A stretch of 64,000 nt of DNA from Branchiostoma floridae. Its lineage: Eukaryota; Chordata; Leptocardii; Amphioxiformes; Branchiostomatidae. Shown piece by piece: positions 43,481 through 53,400 of this stretch. Location: NCBI RefSeq assembly GCF_000003815.2, contig NC_049979.1, positions 33,061,486-33,125,485 of the forward strand. Direction: 5' to 3'. Each line of letters starts with the position of its first letter. The first letter of the stretch is position 1. The notes beneath the pieces were generated by a model, which was not told the origin of the DNA, did not search any database, and worked only from the letters and a program-made list of their open reading frames with translations. The translations under genes and the position numbers were made by a program.

Positions 43481-46400
43481 TGAACACATATATATATATA
43501 TTCTTGAATTTTGAATTTTTTTTGGTTAAATTAAAGGTAATTGTCACTCACAAAGTTTTCCCTCGACTCAGGACAAGAAACGGTGTTTTAACCATTTCTA
43601 AAGATTATATGACTGATTTTCCTTGGGGGTCCACGTGGACCCCAGGTGGCTTCCCATAGAAATGGACACACTGCGGGTTTTTTTCAAATTTAATTTTAAA
43701 TATGGTTGATTTATACATAAGCCAACATTTTGAGTGGAGCTGTTTTAAGGTAGGTCCAGGTCTATTTTACTACTTCAAATGGAGTGCCCTGGAAGAGTCC
43801 AGTATTTAATTCATGTTTAGACTAGGGTGATAAAGTCATTTTCTGAGCAAAGATCATGACCTGCTCTACTTGAATTGAGGGTGTCACTGAGACATTCCAT
43901 TTTTGTACGGAAGCGGGTTTTTTTGATACAATTATTCACTGGTGATTTAAAGTTTAATGTTATGTCTACTGAAATGATCCATTCTTGCAACGGATAAATT
44001 ATTTGAATTCAATTCTGGACCGAGATAATATATTCAAGCCATAGTTACCATGTTGATCATCAATATTTTTCTTTCATGCATTCATCGATAAGTTTAACGC
44101 TCAAACACCCGATTGGGGTCCGTTTGTACCCGAGACGTAAATTTTGCAGTGACATTTAAACAATTTTTAATCTGAAAAAAATTCCTTCAGGGACTTTGTC
44201 GGTCAATATCTGCTGTACCTTCTCCTAAATATTGTAGCTCTGTGTTAAGTCCGTCTGGGGTCCAAAATATGCAGTTTTTAACAACTTTCAGAGATTAATA
44301 AACATGTAAAACTAAATCCTCACAAAAAAATTGGTCATTGTGACGACATTATGACGTCTTTTAGCTATCAAGTGCCGCCATCTTAGATTTTGACTAATGA
44401 CGTCATCCAATGAGCATAAATCATACATTTTGAATGAAGAAAATTACATTAAATTCATTTTTGTTGAAAGAAAAAAGTGTACTTTACCAAGAAAAGATTG
44501 TTGAAATTAAAATTGACAATTTTTTCGCAAAAATATGTCTTAATTCTGTTGCCATGGCAACCCCAAAATAGTAATATTACTTTATTTACAAAACAAATTT
44601 GCTAACAATATTTTTTGCTACATAAAAATTGCTGTAGGCATCAAAGTTCCCTTCCCGGGTCCTTATAGGGCTACTGCAAAACGTGGTATTTTTAGATTTA
44701 TGCATAAATAAAGATGATGAGCTGGGATAGCAACACCTTAACATCTCAAAATATTCCTCTTACATTTACGAAGCAATGTATGTGCAGTAATTACCGATAA
44801 GGATTGGAACTGAGGTTTTATGAACATAACATTTCGGGGTCCGTTTGGACCCAACTCGGTCATTTTAGTCGCAAATAAAAGGTCGGGTGCTTGTGGGTTA
44901 AAAGTAAATAAAACGGAAATTCAAGCAGTTATACTCGGAAGATTTAGATACTTTAACTGCAAATAGCGCTGGGGTCCACGCGAACCCCAGGGTGGCATAT
45001 TGGCCAATTTTTGCATATTTACAGCTGACTTGTACTGATATGAAAATCGATGAAAAATGTTTTTAAATTGTATTAATTATTTTTTTACTTTAATAATGCA
45101 TGTACATTCCAAACAAACAAAGCCACTACAAAATTTAAAATATAAAAAAAAAATATTTAACCCTATACTTAGAGACTTAGAGAACGCTATGAAGGACAGA
45201 GACGTTTGGAAGGAGAGAGTTGTCATGGTCCTGGCAAGTAGCCCGCGACGATGATGATGATTAACCCTATACAGACAGGGGGGGGGGGGTTGAGGCCTGC
45301 GCCAACTTTGATATCGCATAACGCCAGAACGGCTTGCGCTTGAGCCACCAAATTTAGTGAGTTAACACTTTCACGAAGACAAATTTTTCATCTCTTCTTG
45401 GCAACCGTTTGTTGGCAGGCATTTTAGGCAAACATTGCATATTTCTGTTCTAACAATGTAATTGTCACGTTTGTTTGCTATAATACTGCTATTTTCTTAC
45501 ATAAATAAAATCTAATGTTATTCAAAATATCTTTCACAATAACATATGAAAAAATAATGCTAATTTTATTACGTCATCAGTCCAAATTCCAAGATTGCGG
45601 ACCGTATGGCCAGATTTAAAAAAATCGCTTATTATCTCGTAGTATTTGTAAATACCCGGTATTTTTTATCAAAAACCATTTAAATGAATGTATTTAGTCT
45701 AATTATATTGCCTTTTGTGATTATTTGTTGCAAAAAAGTATTATTGAAAATTCAAGGTGGTGAATGCAATATGGCGGAGCCCAACTGGTATCTTAGATGT
45801 GCATGACGTCATTTTATAACATCACTTGGACGTGATCGATGTTGCTATTGGCACCAAAAGTGATCGTAACGAACATTATCGTTCTGTTATCTGTAATTGC
45901 TGTTACATATTTGTAGCATATCTTTTCTGAAGTTTTCTCAGAATCCCTATTATCGTGGGTCCAGCCAATTTAATCCAATTGATGAAGCCATTGATACGTC
46001 AAATTACGTATCATAGCGTAAAACGTCTTACATCTGTCAAATATCATGTCTACATCATTCCCCAAAGATTTGGTGGCCATACGACACTTTCTTTAAGAGT
46101 TACAGGACTTAGAAGTTCTAGAAGTGGTTCTTCTTCTAGAAGTGGAGGGCCTCAAAAAACATCACCACCACCCCCCAAAAAGCCCGGTATGAATAGGGTT
46201 GAAAATTATTTTTTTTTTTTCTTCCTTTCTTAACTAAATAAAAAAAGAGCAGAAGGCATAAATGTTTTTTTTTTGTTTACTAATGTAGATTTAGAATGTT
46301 ATTTTAGCAAAAGAATTGAGGTAGTTTCACAGTAGTCATTTCTAGAAATTTAATAAAAATTGATTTGCGGACCCCAAGTGGACAGATTTATCAATCCGGA

Positions 46401-49009
46401 AGGTGTACTATTGGGGGTTAAATCTTATAGCTAGACAATGGTGTTTCTTAGTGAGCTATATGTGTATTATTTCGTGTACTTGTAAGGGACCTATGACTTG
46501 CCTTATTATTAACCCACTTATTTTTTCAGTGAGATCGAGCGGCGCAGCGATAGCGTGTTTAAGTCCCGATTTGGAATCCGGCCGTGCCACATTGTGCCAC
46601 ACCGATCTTGTGCCATTAGCCTCACTTTAAAAATTCAGGAGAAATTATGTATGTAGCTTCTCGTAGGGCCAGCCCTCGCATAGGACGTTAAATAAAGGTC
46701 CCGAGTCTGGGGACAGCAATACCCCAGGCACGGTAAAGGAACCACCACACGTGGGACGGTGCGGTGTGCCATGGAGGAAATCGTTTTGTCTGACTGGAGT
46801 TGGTGATTCACTTCAAATCACCCGGATTGATTGAGGCTTTGCTAACCTCTGTCTCGTATTAGCCATATGGTTTGTAATGTGTTGGAACATCACCCGGATT
46901 GGAGACGTGGTGAATCACCATCCTGTATTCAAATAATTCAGATATATAACCTCTTTGTTGTTGTTGTTTTTAATAAAAAAAGGGTATATAACCTCGTACG
47001 GTGCGGTGTTACCCTACGCAAGGGGCTACTTCTGGCCCATGCACTTACATGGATACATACATACATATCTATTTTTTTGTTTATTATAACTCTTCAACCC
47101 TATCCAGACCGAGGGGGGGGGGGCCTAAAAGTGCCCGCGCCAACTTTAACGTCTAATAACTGCCGAATGACGTGTGCTAGGACTATGAAACTTGGTGACT
47201 TTTCTTAAAATCTTGTTACCTACAATTCTACGAAAAAAATTTAGTTTGTGATTTTTCGTGTTGCCATAGCAACGGTTTTCTGACAGGCATATTTTACCAA
47301 ATTTACTAATTTCAGTTTGAATTATGGGATTTCATAGTTTTATTGCTAAACCAAACTTGTTTATCTATATCATTAAGACTCTGTGTAATTTTAAGTTACA
47401 TTTCTAATTAATTATTCATAATTAATGCTAATTTGATGACGTCATGGGTCAAAATCCAAGATGGCGGACAATGCCATTTTTAACGATAAATACATGTTAT
47501 TTTTACTCAGATTCCGTCAAAATCTTTTATTTTCTTACCAAACACAATCATTTGAACCTTTTTAGTTTAATTCCATTGGGTTTTGGGGTTATATGTGGAA
47601 AAAATCGTATTTTAGAAAATTAAAGCTTGTCGATCCAAGATGGCGGACAAATGACGTCATTTTCTGACGTCATCTTGGCGTAAGTGTGGTCGCCATTGGC
47701 AACAAAAGTTTTGGCACACTTAGACACCAATACGATAACCTTCATAGTCATCGTTTTCTTCAATACCGGAAATTTCAGATGTAGACGATTTTAGCCTAAA
47801 ATTTGACATTATGACGTCATAATTACGTCATATTACATCATTACGATACCAAACTTACAGAATATATACAAATTTACTAGTACATCAACCCCTCCAAATT
47901 TTGTGATCGTAACTTAAGCCATTTTGAAATTACGAAGGGGGGTCAAAAGAGCCCCCCCCCCGTCCCAGGTATCCCAAAAAAGCCCGGTCTGGATATGGTT
48001 AAGCTGTTGCAGAAAACTGCACCAGCTACACTTCCAGAAGTACAAGAAATACACCAAAAATGGGCATAACATACCCAGCATATAACAAATTACCAGAAAT
48101 ACCGGTACTAAGAATCATCATATGTTGGTATCCATCTGTCTCGAAATTGATACACCTCAAATATCGCAAAGTTGCATGATTGTGATGTTTTACAATATGC
48201 AAAACGAATGTCTTTGCCCTAACCAAACTTAAGATACCGCTGTTAAATACCGATCTTCTATTTACACGGATTGGTTCTTTGTTTAGGTATGACAGGCCTT
48301 AAAAATATGAGAGAAATTAATCATATAACTTGAAATCATGATTGAATTGAATTGCATGAATCAAAAAGAAAAAGAAAATGTGAATACCCATTTGAACAGG
48401 AAAAAGACATAACAGATAATGCGTTTCAGCTATTATTGTATTCTATTGGTCAACCAAAAGCATGTAAATGAAAGTATAGCCTTTTAGGCAGCACCAAATT
48501 GATTTGTTCGTTTACAACCCATGTCTACATAATGCCACAACTTCCTTCATCTTTTACCTGTCAAGATTAGGTGTTTTTATAAATGAGCCATGGTATCCAA
48601 TGTCATTCCATCCATAATCGTCTGCCAAGATGAATACGATGTGTGGTTTGCTTTTCCTTTTGTTCGCTACTGTATCGGACCTAGTGTTAAAGATAGATAG
48701 GCTTAATAATAGTTGTTATTTAGATACAAGATTACAATAAATAACACGTAATTATAGTGTAATATAAATTGAAAATAGACAAACTAAAAAAAATCGTTGC
48801 CAAAGTATAATTTGGTGAATAATATAATCGAGGTTTATCACTCAGATATACCTTGACGACTTGACAAAGCGGGCTGAATCGAAGTCAGCGAGAAGAGATG
48901 ACGACTGCCACATCACCAACAGCACAGTGCAGAAAACAATGAAAGGGCCAACGCGGCGAAGCAATAAGACCCAGCAAGCTTTACCCATTAGACAGGTTCT
49001 TAAGTCCAT
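29281..49009 (-). CDS. Arylsulfatase B-like gene, nine coding exons
   Basis: Complete minus-strand gene. Spliced exons (49009-48852, 48680-48558, 42973-42883, 41483-41297, 36381-36191, 35775-35568, 32453-32213, 32047-31890, 29546-29281) total 1623 nt, or 540 codons plus stop. All junctions are GT-AG and in phase. Human arylsulfatase B is 533 residues. The family hydrolyses sulfate esters; ARSB removes 4-sulfate from GalNAc of dermatan and chondroitin sulfate in lysosomes. Key residues are present: D73/D74 (LADD), C111 in CSPSR (formylglycine precursor), K165 (GKWHLG), H262 (QAVHAPLQ), D320-N321 (split by an intron) and K337. The C-terminus FGPWL parallels the ARSB end. The N-terminus looks like a signal anchor (about residues 20-34). 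The ARSI/ARSJ paralogues are alternatives; the short C-terminus favours ARSB. Confidence 0.92.
30652..30708. repeat. (CA)n microsatellite
   Basis: About 27 uninterrupted CA units after ACGCACACAC; explains the poly-Cys/Val frame on the minus strand. Confidence 0.97.
31178..31293. repeat. Dispersed repeat fragment (copy at 4808-4900)
   Basis: See the partner at 4808-4900: the same GCTGGAAACAAAGGCAAG start and AACCCTGCAGAATGATCCAG end. This copy carries about 25 extra bases in the middle. Confidence 0.6.
31700..31845. mobile_element. Element D end fragment (inverted)
   Basis: The reverse complement reads TTTAAAGACCAACCCCGTAC, TATAAAACCACCCAATAAAT, TCGGCTAACGTAAACTA and GAGCTCAGTCT, then GTGGTGTTCACATC, matching about the first 140 bp of element D at 24571. 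Confidence 0.7.
31890..32047 (-). CDS. Arylsulfatase B-like, exon 8
   Basis: Found by reading between exons 7 and 9. Encodes residues 400-452 plus one base. [12 protein letters not shown] parallels the R.ELLHNIDP block, and [14 protein letters not shown] parallels AAIRHGNWKLLTG. Acceptor TTTTTTAG|C completes the Ser codon of exon 7. Donor CAAG|GTTTGT is chosen because it alone keeps phase with exon 9. Confidence 0.87.
32100..32155. mobile_element. Decayed family A end in sulfatase intron 7
   Basis: CCAAGGAAATGCCAAAAAAG and CCCAGTCTGGATATAATTGA correspond to the CCATGGAATGCCtAAAA...GTCTgaATAGGGTTAA terminus. The body is not recognisable. Confidence 0.5.
32213..32453 (-). CDS. Arylsulfatase B-like, exon 7
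   Basis: Encodes residues 320-399 plus two bases. D320-N321, then [18 protein letters not shown] with K337, then [16 protein letters not shown] and [12 protein letters not shown]. In ARSB the segment after DNG reads GGQTLAGGNNWPLRG; here [13 protein letters not shown] is two residues shorter. Acceptor CTCCCAG|AT, donor ATAAG|GTTAAA. Confidence 0.92.
32454..35567. other. Sulfatase intron 6
   Basis: Holds a (GAGC)n-like stretch (32882-32908) and a Helitron-like element (34570-35175). AT-rich otherwise; no exon or ncRNA recognised. Confidence 0.55.
34570..35175. mobile_element. Helitron-like element relative, inverted
   Basis: The reverse complement begins CCCTTCGTGAAACGAAGGG (a 19-nt palindromic head at 35153-35171). 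It contains TACTGCAGCGGAACTTCCGG preceded by CGCTCTAGCGGCG, matching CCCTAGCGGC...TACTGCAGCGCAACTTCCGG in the element at 16900-17972. It also has TTCAAGAAGGGGTTGATGGA, comparable to CTCAAGAACGGCTTGGTGGA. Same family, diverged, with a different palindrome at its head. Confidence 0.55.
35568..35775 (-). CDS. Arylsulfatase B-like, exon 6
   Basis: Encodes residues 251-319 plus the first base of D320. [20 protein letters not shown] contains the substrate-side His (H262). [20 protein letters not shown] and TVLIFST lead into the second metal-binding Asp-Asn. Acceptor CCCAACAG|C, donor TACTG|GTGAGT. Confidence 0.92.
36191..36381 (-). CDS. Arylsulfatase B-like, exon 5
   Basis: Encodes residues 187-250, with [15 protein letters not shown] and [20 protein letters not shown], matching the GYLLGSEDYYSH...LDFRDGE region of ARSB. 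It retains a possible N-glycosylation site (NGT). Acceptor TTATTAG|G, donor AATAAG|GTTTTG; the donor is weak. Confidence 0.88.
36794..37158. repeat. Tandem duplication, copy 1 (~365 bp)
   Basis: Begins CAGGTATTGCTACAGGTGAG and ends GGGAGGTAAGAAAATAAA. It is followed directly by a second diverged copy (37159-37516). Shared landmarks include AACATTGTCCTT/ACATTGTCCTT, TGTCTGGCAAGTG, TTTGCTTGAGAGTCTA and CACCAGTAA/ATACCAGTAAG. Located in sulfatase intron 4. Confidence 0.85.
37159..37516. repeat. Tandem duplication, copy 2 (~358 bp)
   Basis: Second copy of the unit, ending CGAGGTAAGAAAATAG, immediately before a GC-rich segment (37520-37720). Each unit ends in a sequence resembling a splice donor (GAGGTAAGA). 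Confidence 0.85.
37517..38230. other. GC-rich segment in sulfatase intron 4
   Basis: GC- and C-rich at 37540-37700, followed by AT-rich DNA and a TGACCCC triplet repeat (38053-38075). Open frames on both strands (37479-37811 plus; about 37696-37560 minus) reflect the composition. Could be an unannotated promoter or an alternative first exon, but nothing identifies it. Confidence 0.35.
38233..40430 (-). mobile_element. LINE (endonuclease end + RT), frameshifted
   Basis: On the minus strand from 40430 down: an endonuclease C-terminal motif (TNHRPVVML near 40310), a linker with [19 protein letters not shown], then RT blocks including [18 protein letters not shown] and [19 protein letters not shown], and the catalytic block [10 protein letters not shown] (38846-39163). 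The C-terminus is [20 protein letters not shown] and [13 protein letters not shown] (38267-38488). It ends in a TAGATAGATAGATAG microsatellite tail (38259-38275 complement). Multiple frameshifts; inactive. It sits in sulfatase intron 4 in the same orientation as the gene. Confidence 0.85.
40600..41060. mobile_element. TTAA element family A, partial, in intron 4
   Basis: Matches the right half of the copy at 60584-61539: GATGATGTCATCAAATTA, GTGCATTGTT, AATATTTTAGGAAAACT, ATATTTGGTGGCTCTAGC and a degraded end CCTCTAACGACCCCCGTCTAAATTGTGTTAG. The X-box-like site is degraded here (CGTTGGCATGACAAC). Confidence 0.65.
41297..41483 (-). CDS. Arylsulfatase B-like, exon 4
   Basis: Encodes residues 125-186 plus one base. 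Carries [20 protein letters not shown] and [11 protein letters not shown], the second sulfatase signature with K165 and H167. Acceptor TTTTCAG|ATT, donor TACG|GTATGT. Confidence 0.92.
41484..42882. other. Sulfatase intron 3
   Basis: AT-rich; contains repeat E copy 2 (42210-42385) preceded by an X-box-like GTTGCCATAGCAAC (42189-42202). No exon. Confidence 0.5.
42210..42385. repeat. Dispersed repeat E, copy 2
   Basis: Partner of 12481-12672: GAAGATTATTATAGCC, GGCTGTCGCCTGAGAAGA, GATTGTTCGGCAG, CAGGCCCTCTGCCCGATCA. Confidence 0.75.
42883..42973 (-). CDS. Arylsulfatase B-like, exon 3 (FGly motif)
   Basis: Encodes residues 94-124. Holds the sulfatase signature [14 protein letters not shown]111 is the residue normally converted to formylglycine, and R115 stabilises it. 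Acceptor GTAATAG|G, donor TATCAG|GTAGGC. It is the smallest exon (91 nt) and lies 5.6 kb from exon 2. Confidence 0.92.
43419..43489. repeat. (AT)n with perfect flanking arms
   Basis: ATGTGTTCAGTGA, a TA run of about 45 bases, then TCACTGAACACAT: a fully self-complementary 71-nt block. It produces a spurious Ile-Tyr reading frame. Confidence 0.9.
44094..44901. mobile_element. TTAA element family B, complete copy
   Basis: TTAACGCTCAAACACCCGA at the left and TCGGGTGCTTGTGGGTTAA at the right form imperfect TIRs next to TTAA. GGGGTCCGTTTGTACCC (44115-44131) and GGGGTCCGTTTGGACCC (44836-44852) lie just inside the ends. The interior has AATGACGTCATC, GCCGCCATCTTAGATTTTG and a perfect GTTGCCATGGCAAC (44548-44561). 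About 808 bp, no ORF. Confidence 0.75.
45261..46202. mobile_element. TTAA element family A, complete copy
   Basis: Starts TTAACCCTATACAGACAGG plus a G-tract and ends CCCGGTATGAATAGGGTTGA. About 940 bp, in the orientation opposite to the 60584 copy. Includes ATATGGCGGAGCCCAAC (45770 area) and ATGACGTCATTTTATAAC. In sulfatase intron 2. Confidence 0.75.
46540..46860. mobile_element. tRNA-derived SINE
   Basis: The head resembles a tRNA-type pol III promoter: GCGCAGCGATAGCGTG with a box-A-like pattern and GATTTGGAATCC with a box-B-like pattern. The body is TAGGACGTTAAATAAAGGTC, CCCCAGGCACGGTAAAGGAA and CCACCACACGTGG, the conserved SINE body also seen in decayed form at 18075-18250. Box matches are degenerate. 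Confidence 0.6.
47094..48002. mobile_element. TTAA element family A, complete copy
   Basis: Starts TTCAACCCTATCCAGACCGAGG plus a G-tract and ends AAGCCCGGTCTGGATATGGTTAA. Interior: GTTGCCATAGCAAC (47260-47273), two AAGATGGCGGAC sites (about 47458 and 47636), and ATGACGTCAT/CTGACGTCAT motifs. About 909 bp. In sulfatase intron 2. Confidence 0.8.
48558..48680 (-). CDS. Arylsulfatase B-like, exon 2
   Basis: Encodes residues 53-94, including [20 protein letters not shown], the first sulfatase strand with the metal-binding Asp pair D73-D74. Acceptor AACACTAG|G, donor GACAG|GTAAAAG, phase 2 on both sides. Confidence 0.9.
48852..49009 (-). CDS. Arylsulfatase B-like, exon 1 (start)
   Basis: Encodes residues 1-52 and two bases of codon 53. 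The ATG at 49009 has a strong context (A at -3, G at +4). An in-frame ATG at 49033 would add eight residues. [17 protein letters not shown] forms one hydrophobic segment, so the product enters the secretory pathway. Donor CAAG|GTATAT at 48851-48850. Confidence 0.8.
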
Positions 49010-50123
49010 TCTAAGAAGTAAGTCAATGAACATAAAAAAGAATAAACAACAAGTCGGTGTCAAATTTAGGATGAGAAAGGTACTAGTTACTCCCAAAGCT
49101 ATATTTTTTTCAGACTTAAATACTTCATTTTTATCATTGTATTGGCTAAAGGTAAATAGTGACGAATTGTGAAATGGGTACACGCCCTTCCCTTTCTAAC
49201 GTTGCACAGTGCACACCCTTGTTTATGTTGGTACTTCATTCGAAATTTAGCACACTTAATTCGAGAGAACGTTTCTTCTACAAAGTATGTCTAAAGGAAA
49301 AAATGTGTTTGTGGATAGAATTTATCCCTCTAGCTTAAAGAAAAACCGTATTTCTTCACCCTCAGCACTTTTCGTAATCGTATAGTGAGAATTCTCACGT
49401 AAAAATATGCACATTTTGAAATATGTATATATTTCACTTTCAAAGTAATATGATTCTTTGCAACTGTAAAAGTACTTCAATGTTCAAGTTCAACACCACA
49501 TTTACAAGCTACAATTTCTGTCCTAACTTTGTAACTATAGTCACTATTATATTTTACCAGATATACCATATTCATTTCTTCTTTATATTAGCAACACAAA
49601 GGTTAATCAGGAAACACGTATAACAAATAAAAAGCTTTAAATTTGCACATCTGAAAAAAATGGACTGACACAATTCTTAAGAAAACGTTTGCATTTACCT
49701 TGGCTACGAGCATCACTTTTACAGCTGTAACGGTCGCAGATTCGAAAAAAATGTTACCCCTTTGCACAGTTCGTGCACTTATTATAAAACCTGCGCATAT
49801 GCAATACTTGAAAAACAGTTTATGAACAATAGCTTTTTTAAAAGCTAGCCATGGCGAAGATAGCTAAAGCTGATCGGATGGCGTTAATCCGATGCATGGT
49901 TATTCGTCACCTATTGCCTTTAACTGCAAAAAATCTTATTTGAACATAACTTTGGAGACAATTTCGGGAGGTGGGATTATTTAGCATACCCGTATGGCCC
50001 CTGAACAACTTATGACCACAACATATATTTGAGTATTTTGAACAGAAGAAATAGTACAGAAGCTTTGCTCCGAAAACTTGCAAAAAGGGTAATTAAAAAA
50101 AACATTGAAGATATGCAAAAAAG

Positions 50124-50930
50124 TTTTAAACACCAAGGTTGTACTATAAAATCACCCAATAAATTCGGCTTACGTAAGCTACCAGCCCTCAGACTGGTCC
50201 CAACCACCGTGATGTTCACATCAGTGAAGGCAGGCTAATACTGATTAGGAAGCATCGTAGTTACTCTTCAAAACAGTTTTAAAAAACAAAAGCCATTAGC
50301 CTTGAACAGATAAAGAATTGAAGTATGACTACACACAATTCAGCATAGCTTCACAAGTCAGCTTACAAACATTATAAAGCATAGCTGGCCACGGTCTACC
50401 TGGAAGTGTTTTGACCCAGATGCAATTTGTACAGTCCTACAGAGCCTAGTATTACACTAGTCTCTTTTGGAATACAACCATGAATATAACCACAAGCCAT
50501 ATTACTACAAGCAGGTATCAAAGGAAGTCGGTTACAAGTTGCAAAATATAAGTAGTTCAAACTTCGGACAGGGGCCTATCTTTGCTGAGAGTCAGTTCAA
50601 ACAAGGATTTGAAACTGAAGACCCAGATACAACATTATGCCCCAGCTCTTGTTAGGAAACAATCTGTGAACACCTGAACTGTACTGCATTGGGTTTTATG
50701 CTTGCAGGCTTAGTTGCAGCAACTATCTTGGTCTTTTTCCTGTGTCTGAAAATGATTTCTTGAAAAAATTATGGACAGGCCTTTTGAAATCTTGATGTCA
50801 GTTAATATGCAAATCTCTTACTGTCGTCTGCTGTAACATCAATCCATTGTTCTTAGCAGCCAGACGGGTAGAGATCTCCTGCAGGGTCTAAGCCATTTAT
50901 TGGAGTATCTGAGGAGTCAATTTAAATACG
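50124..50930. mobile_element. Element D, long copy
   Basis: Parallel to 24571-25429 over nearly its full length: TACTATAAAATCACCCAAT, TTCGGCTTACGTAAGCTACC, CCCTCAGACTGGTCCCAACC, CTTGATGTCAGTTAATATGC, CTGTCGTCTGCTGTAACA and GGGTAGAGATCTCC. The terminal few bases are diverged. Confidence 0.8.
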
Positions 50931-51039
50931 ACTTATGTTGGCAATAGCAACAATATGTAATAGTAACCATTTGAGGAATTCGTTGACCGTTGCGCCTTGT
51001 CAGCGTCCGGGTGCCTTAAAATGTACCGGGAAGTGTAGA

Positions 51040-51490
51040 TAACAGAATTATAACGTCTGCTACGATTTCTGTTGTCAAAAAGAAAATCAATAACGTCAAA
51101 AGGTCGGCATAAATGACACCATATTTGTTGACTTAAAGATACCGGCTGGGCCCGCAATCTGTGGTCCGCTTCGCCATCTTGAATTTTAAGAAATAAAATT
51201 TTTCAGGTAACAATTTATTTTCATGAGAAAATAATACCTAGTTATATTATAAAAAAATATAAATGGATATTGCGCTAGTTATACTTAATCTTGTACAACA
51301 GTTCATGAATTTTGACATGTTTTGGCATCATTAAATCATTATAATGTATACATATTTCATTATAAACAAAAACAAAATTATATTAAAATGTGTTCATGTA
51401 GACAGTACAAGTGTGGCAAGAAACAGTTTAAACCGTAAATAATTTTCGAAAAAAAAGTTTCAATGAACAAGCGGTTGCCCTGGCAACACG
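51040..51490. mobile_element. Family A-like fragment
   Basis: GTCCGCTTCGCCATCTTGAA followed at a typical distance by CAAGCGGTTGCCCTGGCAAC (51471-51487) matches the order YY1-like then X-box-like of the 60584 copy. Ends not found. Confidence 0.5.
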
Positions 51491-52796
51491 CACAATTGGA
51501 ATATTTTGTAACAGTTTGAAATTGGTGTTAAATACTTTACATTGTCGTGGTCTCAATACGATTTCATGCCGTCGTGAGTTACCCAATTATCGTCATTTTG
51601 CATCACACTAATGCCACCTGACCAGATATCGACATCTATGCAATGGTCAGCTTTTTAAAATGCTGTTGTTTATAAACTGTTTTCCTAGTATTGCACTTGC
51701 GCAGTTCTTAAGATAAGGGCATGGGCTGTGCGCAAATGTGGCTTTTCGTCTATCCACAACCTCTACGGCTGTTAAAGTTATGCTCGTAGCTAAGGTGAGT
51801 AAAGGCAAATGTTTTCTTAAGCATTATGATAAGGGATGGGTATTGGTACAAAAATTCAGGTCCAGGTACGGTTCAGGTCTAGAAGATTGTTTGTGAATGA
51901 GCAATACTCAAAATTATTGTCCATTTCCGCTACAATTAGTACAAAGGAATCCGTTTGGTGGAGTGCCCAATAGCTATATTTGTGTTAACTACGCTAACTG
52001 CCTATTTTAATTTAGACCAAGTTTGAAGAAACTTGATAAAAAAATGACTCTCCTTTATTTTCCTTTTGCTATTTTCTTGGACTTATGAGCCTTAAAACAT
52101 GCAAGTGCCTACCGCCGTAGTGTCGGTATAATCTGTTCATTTTCTAATCGGTCCAACATTCGATCCACCGAATTTTTTTCTGACCGATCCAATAAGAAAA
52201 AACGGTTTTGTATCGGTACGGTGTACCCACCCCTAATTATGATAAAAAGACTACTAACATTTTTTTATATGTGAGTATTTACAGGTTTAAATTCGTTACG
52301 TGTTTGCTGCCTTGCGGGGTGTTGCATATATAAAGAAAAATTAATATTACGGTACATGTATATCTGGTAAAATTAAAGAAACGACAAGTTACAAGTGTTA
52401 GCACGAAATATGAAGCTTTTAAATGTACTGTTACATTAGACTGTATTAACCGTAGCAAATGTTGTTTTACGTATAAAATAGTGAACGTCGTAGTCTGTAA
52501 CACGTGGCTAATTGCATAATGGAAGTATGTTGCAATATGTCTCTTAGTCAAAGTAATGTGAACTAAATTATTTAATATTTATTATCTTCAAACACTTTAA
52601 AATGTCGTGAATAGTATTGGTTTTGTTGAAAATATCAGTTAAAAGTTAAATGATGTAAATTAGATGAATCAAAGTTCAAATAAGTGTATGCTTTGTGTGC
52701 AATGCACAGCTGTGAAATCAATTAGGGAGAATAAACCATTATATCTACTACTACTACTACTACATATATTCCGTACTTTTCAGACTATCAGTAATA

Positions 52797-53400
52797 TTAG
52801 CCCTATTTAGACCGAGGTTTTAGTCATTCCTGGACGGGTGGGTGAGGCATTTGATGACCTCCTGTTCTAAGTCATGTAAACCCCGAACCGAACGAGTTAT
52901 TGTATAAACACCGAATTTCAGAGGAATGCTGTTGACATTAAATCAAACAGCAGTAAAAATTATGAAACCATTATGACTTATAATGACGTAAATATGTCCA
53001 AACTATTTGATTGAATTAAATGGATCCATGAATAAAATTTTACTTGAAGGGATATGACAATAATATAACAGCACGCACAGATTACAGAATGATAACGTTT
53101 GCCTCAACTTGTGTTTCTAATTACGACATCAGTGACGTCACGGACATCTATGGTGCCAGTTTGGCTCCGCCATATCAAATCGACCACTTTTGATTTTCAA
53201 GAATCCCTCTTTTGCATTTATTCATCGCAATAGATAATGGAAATAATGTTTCATGAAAAAAATCCAAGCTAGTTATAAATTCTAAGCAATGAAAAACTAG
53301 TTATTTTTGATCTGGTCATATGGTCAGCCATCTTAAATTACGGCAAATGACCTCAATAAATTATGATAATCTATATCCATTGAATTTTTCATATTTCTGC
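52797..53400. mobile_element. TTAA element family A, left portion
   Basis: Starts TTAGCCCTATTTAGACCGAGG, then GTCATTCCTGGACGGG, as in the 60584 copy. Includes GTGACGTCACGGACATC and GGCTCCGCCATATCAAA. Fades out just before the first sulfotransferase exon, so it lies within about 200 bp of that gene's likely 5' region. Confidence 0.7.

Larger units (their letters stand above)
43376..45000. mobile_element. TTAA-type element C with nested B copy
   Basis: Left boundary TTAACCCTTAACTGTACACACGGGTCCG at 43376-43403 style; right boundary unclear (near GGGGTCCACGCGAACCCC, 44971-44988). It contains a perfect GGGGTCCACGTGGACCCC palindrome (43626-43643), an (AT)n cruciform (43419-43489) and a complete family B copy (44094-44901). 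Membership in the TTAA superfamily is inferred from shared GGGGTCC palindromes. Located in sulfatase intron 2. Confidence 0.4.

Noticed and set aside
43420-43659. Ile/Tyr-rich plus-strand ORF
   Set aside because: Encoded by the (TA)n run within a palindrome.
46550-46610. Functional tRNA gene
   Set aside because: Only degenerate A/B-box-like motifs attached to a SINE body; no cloverleaf could be drawn.
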